DNA of 64,000 nt, from positions 4,340,001-4,404,000 of the forward strand of contig NZ_CP019038.1 of NCBI RefSeq assembly GCF_001941825.1, given 5' to 3'. Position numbers and translations under genes: made by a program. Below the pieces are notes generated by a model, which was given only the letters and a program-made list of their open reading frames with translations, searched no databases and was not told the DNA's origin. Of this stretch, positions 30,558-39,300 are shown piece by piece. The stretch's first letter is position 1. The number at the start of each line of letters is the position of its first letter. The DNA comes from Massilia putida (GTDB taxonomy: Bacteria; Pseudomonadota; Gammaproteobacteria; Burkholderiales; Burkholderiaceae_D).

Positions 30558-30667
30558 CCTCGAAAAACCTACTGCGCGTTGCCCTGTCGCCCTGCGATGC
30601 TCGCTGTACATCCGTACAGCTGCGCTTCTCGGACAACGGTGCTGCCGCTGGCGACGGTTTTTCGAGG
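30558..30667. repeat. Structured inverted-repeat element upstream of the LIV-type gene
   Basis: A 12-bp inverted repeat (CCTCGAAAAACC at 30558-30569 and GGTTTTTCGAGG at 30656-30667) encloses 86 bp. Inside lies a second stem, GCTGTACATCCGTACAGC (30603-30620). The element lies between the Lrp gene and the binding-protein gene, both on the minus strand. It could be a terminator with a large structured loop or a member of a dispersed repeat family; only one copy is in this window. Confidence 0.6.
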
Positions 30668-30691
30668 CCGCCGATAAGGCGCGCAAACAGA

Positions 30692-31186
30692 TTACGCCGG
30701 CAGCCCGTGCGAGATCAGTTCCAGCGGCAGCGCGGTGGTGCACTTGATCTGCTCCATCGAGAACGCGGACGAGACGCCGGACAGCTGGGCCGTCTTGATC
30801 AGTTTTTTGTAGAAGCGGTCGTAGCCGTCGATGTCGGTGGTGACGACCTTGAGCAGGTAATCGACGTCGCCGCTCATGCGGTGGAATTCCAGCACTTCGG
30901 GCAGCGCGACGACGGCGGAGGCGAAGCGCTCCAGCCATTTTTCGTCGTGCTCGTTGGTGCGCACGCTGACGAACACGGTCACGGGCAGGCCGACCTTGTG
31001 CCGGTTGACGATGCTGACCCGGCTCTCGATGTATCCCTCTTCCTCCAGGCGCTTGACCCGTTTCCAGCACGGGGTGCTGGACAGCCCCACCTTTTCGCTC
31101 AAGCCGGAAATCGACAGGGTGGCATCCGCCTGCAGAGCCGCCAAAATCGCGCAGTCGTATTTGTCGAGTGAATTCGTCTTATCCAT
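30692..31186 (-). CDS. Lrp/AsnC-family transcriptional regulator
   Basis: A 164-residue Lrp/AsnC regulator. The N-terminal HTH (LDKYDCAILAALQADATLSI, then LSEKVGLSSTPCWKRVKRLE) is followed by the RAM ligand domain (VTVFVSVRT, MSGDVDYLLKVVTTDIDGYD, FYKKLIKTAQLSGVSSAFSM). The frame is open 15 codons upstream, but MDKTNSLDKYD at 31186 is the usual family start. It is divergent from the cysteine-desulfurase fusion (144 bp apart). That gene and the binding-protein gene downstream are its likely targets. The effector is probably an amino acid, as for the family. Confidence 0.93.
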   Translation of the reverse strand: MDKTNSLDKYDCAILAALQADATLSISGLSEKVGLSSTPCWKRVKRLEEEGYIESRVSIVNRHKVGLPVTVFVSVRTNEHDEKWLERFASAVVALPEVLEFHRMSGDVDYLLKVVTTDIDGYDRFYKKLIKTAQLSGVSSAFSMEQIKCTTALPLELISHGLPA

Positions 31187-31329
31187 GTCACGGTATCTAG
31201 AATGTTCGTTCTTCAGCCTAGGAAAAATCAAAGATTCTTTAGTACGTCATTTTCGGCACCAAACCGTAACATATTACTCAACAATCGCGCTGATGGCGCA
31301 TTTATTTTTGGACTTTTAGCAATTATTTT

Positions 31330-33249
31330 ATGGCCTCCGACATCTACCTCGACGCAAACGCCACTTCGCCGGTCCTGCCTTCCGCAATCGCCGCCGCCGT
31401 CGAGGCGATGGAGGCCCAGTTCGGCAATCCGAGCAGCAGTCACGCCACCGGCCTGCGTGCCAGGCGCATCCTCGACACGACCCGCGCGCGCGCGCGACGC
31501 GTGCTCGGCGCCGGACCGGGACGCGTGCTGTTCACGAGCGGCGCCACCGAAGGCATCCAGACCGCCGTGCTGTCCGCGCTCGTCGCCGTGCGCGAACGCC
31601 GCGCCGCCGGAGAAGACTGCGGCGACCTGCTGGTCTACGGCGCCACCGAACACAAGGCCGTGTCGGAAAGCCTCGCGCACTGGAACCGCCTGCTCGGCAC
31701 GGGCCTGACCTTGCTTGCGCTCCCCGTCGACGCCGCAGGACGCCACCGCCTGGACGTCCTGCGCGACCTGGCGCCGCGCGCCGCCATGGTCTGCACGATG
31801 GCCGCGAACAACGAAACGGGCGCGATCTCGGACCTCGACGGCATCGCGCGCGTGCTGCGTGAGAGCGGCAGCAAGGCCTACTGGATGGTCGATTGCGTGC
31901 AGGCGCTGGGCAAGCTGCCGCTCGATCTGGCGAACACGCGCATCGACTACGCGCCGTTCTCCGGCCACAAGCTGCATGCGCCGAAAGGCATCGGCATCCT
32001 GTACGTGCGCGACGGCGCGCCCTACACGCCGCTGATGATCGGCGGCGGCCAGGAAGGCGGACAGCGCTCCGGCACCGAGAACATGGCCGGCATCGCCGCC
32101 CTCGGCGCCGTGCTGGCCGCGCTGGAAGAGGGCACCACGTTCCGGGGCCACGCCGAACTCGCCGCCATGCGCGACCGGCTGGCGGCCACCCTGCGCGATG
32201 CCTTTCCCGCCATCGTCTTCAACGCGCCGTTCGAACACACCTTGCCGACCACCCTGAATTTCGCCGTGCCCGGCGTGTCCAGCAAGGACCTGCTCGACCT
32301 GTTCGATGCGGCCGGCGTGCGCGTCAGCGCGGGGTCGGCCTGCTCGGCGGCGAAGGCCGCGCCCAGCTACGTGCTGGATGCGATGGGCCTGCCGTTGTGG
32401 CGCAGCGGCGGCGCCGTGCGCCTGTCGATCGGGCCGCTCGCCGACGACGCCTTCGTCGATGCCGCCTGCGCGCGCATCCGCCATTGCGGCGAGGCGCTGC
32501 GCGCGTCCCGGTTCAAAGACGGAAGCCCCGGCGTCATGCAGGTCAGCGGCGACGGGCGGTATGGCTGGATCGTGTTCGATGCCACAACCTGCGTCGTGAT
32601 CGATCCGCCGCGCGACCAGCTCGAGCGCATCGCCGCGCTCGCACGGGACGCGGGCCTGCGCGTGCTGGATGTCGACGTGGCGGACCACGCCACCGTCGAA
32701 CTGGACGACGGCAGCCATGCGCCTTGCATCGTCATCGGCGGCGCCGTGCTGGCCCGCCTGCCGGACGGCTGGCTGCTGGGTGATGCGGACGCGGGACACC
32801 TGCGGCGCACGGCCGTGCGGCACGTCTTCGGCGCCGTCGACGCCGGGCGGCTGGCGCGCGTCGCGCATGACGGCGCCGTGATCTGCCACGGCGCCGACGT
32901 CGACGGCCTGGCCTGGGCGACGCCGCGCGCGCGCGATGGCGGCACGGCCGGACAGCTGCATCAGGATACGCTGGACGTCTTCCTGCGGCGCCACGAGGAC
33001 GCGCTGCTCGTCGACGTGCGCGAAGCCTTTGAAGCGGCGGCCGGTCCGATGGTGCTGCACGGGCGCGCGGCACGCAACGTGCCGTTGTCGCGTCTCGCGG
33101 AGCATGTGGCGGGGTGGTTGGCTGAGCCGGCACGGCCGATCGTGTTCGTGTGCCGCAGCGGGAACCGCAGCGCGAAAGCCGCGACGTTGCTGCGCCGGGC
33201 GGGGCATGCGCAGGCGTGGACCGTCGTGGGTGGCCTCGCGCTGGCCTGA
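31330..33249 (+). CDS. Cysteine desulfurase fused to a degenerate MBL domain and a rhodanese
   Basis: A 639-residue three-part protein. Residues 1-385 are a NifS/IscS-type PLP enzyme: SGATEG, AANNETGAI, SGHK with PLP-binding Lys214, and active Cys338 (SAGSACSAAK). Residues ~400-540 resemble a metallo-beta-lactamase fold of the persulfide-dioxygenase type (CVVIDPPRDQLERIAALARD) but lack the HxHxDH metal motif. Residues ~550-639 are a rhodanese domain with Cys608 (VFVCRSGNRSAKAA). The design suggests sulfur is taken from cysteine by the first domain and passed to the rhodanese. It is divergent from an Lrp regulator. The ATG at 31330 has only a weak ribosome binding site but matches the family start YLDANATSP. 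Confidence 0.88.
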   Translation: MASDIYLDANATSPVLPSAIAAAVEAMEAQFGNPSSSHATGLRARRILDTTRARARRVLGAGPGRVLFTSGATEGIQTAVLSALVAVRERRAAGEDCGDLLVYGATEHKAVSESLAHWNRLLGTGLTLLALPVDAAGRHRLDVLRDLAPRAAMVCTMAANNETGAISDLDGIARVLRESGSKAYWMVDCVQALGKLPLDLANTRIDYAPFSGHKLHAPKGIGILYVRDGAPYTPLMIGGGQEGGQRSGTENMAGIAALGAVLAALEEGTTFRGHAELAAMRDRLAATLRDAFPAIVFNAPFEHTLPTTLNFAVPGVSSKDLLDLFDAAGVRVSAGSACSAAKAAPSYVLDAMGLPLWRSGGAVRLSIGPLADDAFVDAACARIRHCGEALRASRFKDGSPGVMQVSGDGRYGWIVFDATTCVVIDPPRDQLERIAALARDAGLRVLDVDVADHATVELDDGSHAPCIVIGGAVLARLPDGWLLGDADAGHLRRTAVRHVFGAVDAGRLARVAHDGAVICHGADVDGLAWATPRARDGGTAGQLHQDTLDVFLRRHEDALLVDVREAFEAAAGPMVLHGRAARNVPLSRLAEHVAGWLAEPARPIVFVCRSGNRSAKAATLLRRAGHAQAWTVVGGLALA

Positions 33250-33399
33250 ACATACCGATCGCCAACCTCTGTACGCTAACGCACAGTTTCCAGACTGGCG
33301 ATCTCTTAGCATGGCGGGAGCCGTGCGCCCTCGAGTCTTTTCGCTCTCACCCGAATGGTCGCGTTCCGCGTCAGCCAACGGCCGGTTGCGCACGCCACC

Positions 33400-36300
33400 A
33401 TGAGGTTTCTGTTGAACGAAGAAAAAGCGCTCCCGCCCGCAGCCCGCGGCCTCGCCGCCGACGACGCCCCGCTGCGCGCCGAACTGTTTTCCGCCGCCCA
33501 GATGGCCGTGCATGGCCGCCGCCTCGCCGCGCGCCATCAACTGAGCACCCAGCCGGGCAGCGACCGTCTGCTGGCGCGCTTGGCCGACAACGCCGCCGTC
33601 ATCGCCGACGCCTGTGCCGGCCTCACCGTGGCCGCCAAGTCGGGCGTGCGCCTGGCGCCGGCGGCCGAATGGCTGCTCGATAACTACTACCTGATCGAGG
33701 AGCAGATCCGCCTGGCGCGCAGCCACCTGCCCGGCGCTTACAGCCGCGAGCTGCCCTGCCTGGCGGATCCGGATGCGTGCGGCCACCCGCGCGCGTACCA
33801 GCTGGCCCTGGAAGTGATCGCGCATGGCGACGGTCGCCTCGAGCCGGAAAGCCTGGCGCGCTTCGTCGCCGCGTACCAGGAAGGCGCGGCGCTGGCGCTG
33901 GGCGAGCTGTGGGCGATCCCGATCATGCTGCGCCTCGCGCTGATCGAAAACCTGCGCCGCATCGCCGCGCGCCAGGCGGACAGCCGGCGCCAGCGCGAAC
34001 AGGCGAACCGCTGGGCCGACCGCATGACGGTCAAGGCCGACGAGCGTCCGGGTGACCTGATCCTCGTCGTGGCCGACATGGCGCGCGAAGTGCAGCCGAT
34101 GGGTTCCGGCTTCGTCGCCGAACTCACGCGCCGGCTGCAGGGCCGCGGCGGGCCGCTCACGCAGGCCTTGCAATGGATCGCGACGCGCCTCGCCGACGAA
34201 GGCCGCACGATCGACCAGGCCGTGCAGGCCGACGTCAAGCAGCAAGCCACGGACCAGGTCTCGGTCGCCAACACCATCGGCAGCCTGCGCCTGCTCGGCA
34301 GCACGGACTGGCGCGAATTCGTCGAGACGATGAGCGCCGTCGAGCAGGCCCTGCGCGGCGATCCCGCCGGCGTCTACGGCAAGATGGATTTCGCCACGCG
34401 CGACCATTACCGCCACGTCGTCGAACGCCTCGCGCGCACCAGCGGCCGCAGCGAGATCGAGGTCGCGACGGAAGCGCTCGCGCTGGCGGCCGAACCGCGC
34501 ACCGTGGGCGACGGCGGCCTGGATGCGCGCCTGCGCCACGTCGGCTACTACCTGGCCGGCAAAGGGCTGGCGCGCCTGGAGGCACGGCTGAACATGCGGC
34601 CCGGCGTAGCCGCCACGCTGCGCCGCGCGGGCCGTGCGCGGCCGCTGCTGGCCTATCTGGGCGGCATCGGCGTGTTCACGGCGCTGTTCGCGGCGGCAGT
34701 CACCGTCCACGCGGCACGGGACGGCGCCGGCCACGGCCTGCTCGTCGCCATCGGCGTGCTGGGCGTGCTCGGTGCGAGCCAGCTGGCGCTGGCCCTCGTC
34801 AACCTGATGGCCACGCGGCTCGTCGCGCCGGCGCCGCTGCCGCGCATGGATTTCAGTGCCGGCATCCCGCCCGACGCGCGCGCCATCGTCGTGGTCCCGG
34901 CGCTGCTGTACAGCCGCGACAACGTGGCGGCACTCGTCGACGGGCTCGAAGTGCGTTACCTGGCCAACCGCGATCCGCATGTGCGCTTCTGCCTCCTGAC
35001 CGACCTGGTCGACGCGCCGCGGCAGGAAGTGTACGGCGATGCCGAACTGATCGAACAGGCGCGCGCCGCCATCGCCGTGCTGAACGCGAAGTACGGCGAC
35101 CAGCCCTTCCTGCTGCTGCACCGCCAGCGTGTGTGGAGCAAAGGCGAGGGCGCCTGGATCGGCCGCGAGCGCAAGCGCGGCAAGCTGGAAGACCTGAACG
35201 CCTTCCTGCTGCGCGGCGAGCGCGCGCCGTTCGCCGCCATCGAGGGTCCGCTCGCCGGCCTGGACGAGATCCGCTACGTGATCACGTTGGACGCCGACAC
35301 GCAGCTGCCCCGCGACGCGGCGCGCGCCTTCGTCGCCGCGATGGCGCATCCGCTCAACCACCCGGTGTTCTCGGCCGACGGGCGGCGCGTGGTGGAAGGC
35401 TATGGCCTGTTGCAGCCGCGCGTGACGGCGGCGCTGCCGCTGGAGGACGCGTCGCGTTACGAGCGCCTGTGCAGCGGCGAGCCGGGCATCGATCCATACA
35501 CGCGCACGGTGTCCAACGTCTACCAGGACCTGTTCGGCGAAGGCTCTTTTACCGGCAAGGGCATCTACGACCTGGAAGCATTCGAGCGCGTGCTGCGCGG
35601 GCGCTTCCCTCCTGATCGCGTACTGTCGCACGACCTGCTGGAAGGCTGCTACGTGCGTTCCGGCCTGCTCAGCGATGCGCACCTCGTCGAACCTTGCCCG
35701 GCGCGCTACAGCGACGACGTCAGCCGCCGCCACCGCTGGATCCGCGGCGACTGGCAGCTTGTCGGCTGGCTGCGGTCGCGCGTGCCGCTGGCGGACGGCC
35801 GCCGGGAGCCCAATCCGCTGCCGCCGCTGGCGCGCTGGAAGCTGTTCGACAATCTGCGCCGCAGCCTCGTCGCGCCGGCGTTGACCGTGGCGGTACTGCT
35901 GTGCTGGACGCTGCTGCCGGCGCCCGCGTTCTGGGGCGCGGCCGTGCTGGCCGTGTTCTTTTTGCCGTTCGCGCTGGGCGCGCTCGTCGCCCTCGCCGAC
36001 AAGCCGCACGACATCCCGCTGGGCCAGCATCTGGTGAACTGGGCGCAGGGCGCGCGCATCGGCCTGGGTCATGCGCTGCTGAACACGGCCTTCCTGCCGC
36101 ACGAGGCCAGCTACGGCCTGGACGCGATCGTGCGCAGCGCGTGGCGCATGCTCGTGTCGAAGCGGCGCAGGCTCGAATGGCGCGCGTCGAGCCTGTCGCG
36201 CTCCAGCACGGACATGGAGTCGAACTGGCAGAACATGTGGTTCGCGCCCGCGTTCGCGGTCGGCGCCGCCGTCCTGCTCAGCTTTACGAATCCGTTCGCG

Positions 36301-39300
36301 CTGTTCGCCGCCGCGCCGCTGCTGTTGCTGTGGTTCCTGTCGCCGGTCGTGGCGTGGTGGGTGAGCCTGCCGGCGGCGCGCCGCGCGCCTCACCTCTCGG
36401 GCAGCCAGCACCGCTTCCTGCGGGTGCTCGCGCGCCGCACCTGGGCGTTCTTCGAGGATCACGTCACCGCGGAAGAGAACTGGCTGCCGCCCGACAATCT
36501 GCAGGAACATCCCGCGCCCGTCATTGCACACCGCACGTCGCCGACGAACATGGGACTGGCGCTGCTGGCCAACGTCACGGCATGGGACTTCGGCTATGCG
36601 GCCACGGGCGAACTGCTGGCGCGCACGCGCGCGACGCTGGGCACGATGGGCCGGCTGGAACGCCACCGCGGCCATTTCTACAACTGGTACGACACGCAGA
36701 CGCTGGCGCCGCTGCCGCCGCAGTATGTGTCGGCCGTCGACAGCGGCAACCTGGCCGGCCACCTGCTCACGCTCGCCGCCGCCCTCGAACGGCTGGCCGA
36801 CGAGCCCATCGCGTCGAGCCGCGCGCTGGACGGCATCCGCGACACGCTCGACGTCGTCGAGGAATATGCACCACCGACGATACCCGCCGTGCGCGAGGCG
36901 ATCGCCGCACTGCGCCACCAGCTGACGCCCGAACGCTGCCGCAACGCGGGCACGCTGCCGGGTCTCGCCGACTGCCTGCAGGCGCTGGTGCGCCAGGCCG
37001 AGGCGCTGCGCACCGTCGTGCCGGAGGATGCCGATCCGCTGTTGCGCAACTGGGCCGGCAAGCTGGCGGCGCGGGCGGCGGCCGCGCAGGCCGAGCTGTT
37101 CCTGACGGCGCCGTGGATGCGCGTCGTGCAGGAATACGTGATCGATTCCAGTCTCACGCGCATCCCGACCTTGCGCGAACTGGCCGGCTTCGGCATGAAG
37201 GCGCCCGGCGACGACCTGGAACCGGAAGAACGCACGCGCCAGCTGCTGCTCGCCCGCCTGGTGGCGGAAGGCAGCGTCAACGCGCGGGCGCGCTTGCAGG
37301 AGATCGAACAACTGGCCCGCGATGCGCGGGCGTACGCCGCCATGGATTTCCGCTTCCTGTACAACCAGGACACGAACCTGCTGGCGATCGGCTACCACGT
37401 CGGCGAGCGCCGGCTGGATGCCGGCAGCTACGACCTGCTCGCATCCGAAGCGCGCCTGGCCAGTTTCGTCGGCATCGCGCAGGGGCAGTTCCCGCAGGAG
37501 CACTGGTTCGCGCTGGGCCGCCAGCTGTGCCTCGTGCACGGCCAGCAGCTGCTGCTGTCGTGGAGCGGCTCGATGTTCGAATACCTGATGCCGCTGCTCG
37601 TGATGCCCACCTACCGCGACACGCTGCTGGACCAGACATACCGAAGCATCGTCCGTGCCCAGGCCGACTACGGCCGCCGGCGCAACGTCCCGTGGGGCAT
37701 CTCAGAGTCCGGCTACAACACGGTGGACGCGGCGATGAATTACCAGTACCGCGCGTTCGGCGTACCCGGCACGGGCGCGAAACGCGGGCTCGGCGAAGAC
37801 CTCGTCGTCGCGCCGTACGCCACGATGATGGCGCTGATGGTCGAACCGGAACGCGCGTGCGCCAACCTGGAACGCATGGCGAAGCAGGGCTTCACGGGCC
37901 GCTACGGCTTTTACGAGGCGGTCGACTACACGCCGGCGCGCCTGCCGCATGGCCAGGCCTGCGCGATCGTGCGCTCGTTCATGGTGCATCACCAGGGCAT
38001 GGGGTTCCTCGCGCTGTCGTATCTGCTGCACGACCGTCCCATGCAGCGCCGCTTCGAAAGCGACCCGCGATTCCGGGCCGCCTTGCTGCTGTTGCAGGAG
38101 CGCGTGCCGCACGCCCGTGCCCACGCGTCCGCGCGCGCGGAGGCCGAGGAGCTGCGCCTCCCCGCGCCCGCAACCGGCACGACGACGCGCACCGTCGACG
38201 CGCCGCACGGGGCGCCGCAGGACGTGCAGCTGCTGTCCAACGGCCGTTATCACGTGATGGTGACGGCGGGCGGCGCCGGCTACAGCGTCTGGCGCGACCT
38301 GGCCGTCACGCGCTGGCGCGAGGATCCGACCGTCGACGACCGCGGCCACTTCTGTTACGTGCGCGACCTGGACAGCGGCGCGGTGTGGTCGAACACGTGG
38401 CAGCCGACCCTGGCGCAGCCCGAGCACTACGAGGCCGTGTTCTCCGAAGGCCGCGCGGAATTCCGCCGGCGCGACCACGGCATCGAGCTGCACACGGAGA
38501 TCGTCGTCTCGCCCGAGGACGACATCGAACTGCGCCGCCTGCGTATCGCCAACAAGACGGGAACCACACGCACGATCGAGCTGACGAGTTATGCGGAGGT
38601 GGTATTGGCGCCCGCCGCCGCCGATGCCGCGCATCCGGCGTTCTCGAAACTGTTCGTGCAGACGGAGATCCTGGCCGAGCGCGGCGCGATCCTGTGCACG
38701 CGCCGGCCGCGCCACAAGGAAGAAGCCGTGCCGTGGCTGCTGAACCTGATGACGGTACACGGCGGGCACGCCGCTGCGCCGGCACCCGAATTCGAGACGA
38801 GCCGCGCGCGGTTCATCGGCCGCGGCCGCGGCAATGCGCGTCCCGCCGCGCTGGCGGCGCGTGAGCCGCTCGCCGGGACGGCCGGCCCGGTGCTCGATCC
38901 GGCGGTGGCGATCCGCCGCGTGCTGACCTTGGCGCCGCACCAGGAAGCGAGCGTCGACATCGTGCTGGGCGCGGCCGACACGCGCGAGCAAGCGCTGCGC
39001 CTGATCGACAAATACCAGGACCGCCACCTGGCCGACCGCGTGTCCGAACTGGCGTGGACGCATGGCCAGGTCGTGCTGCGCCAACTGAACGCGAGCGAGG
39101 CGGACGCCCAGCTGTATGCGCGCCTCGCCGGCAGCGTGCTCCACCCCCAGGCCGCGCTGCGTGCCGACCCCGCCGTCATCGCGCGCAACCAGCGCGGCCA
39201 GTCCGGGCTGTGGGCCTATGCGATCTCGGGCGACTACCCCATCGTGCTGCTGCGCCTGCGCGACGCCGCCAACATCGAACTGGCGCGCCAGCTGATCCAG

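Noticed and set aside
31228..37539. 2,103-codon open frame antisense to the desulfurase fusion and glucan synthase
   Set aside because: It crosses two well-supported genes on the other strand and has low-complexity Arg/Ala/His/Gln composition, so it is a shadow frame.
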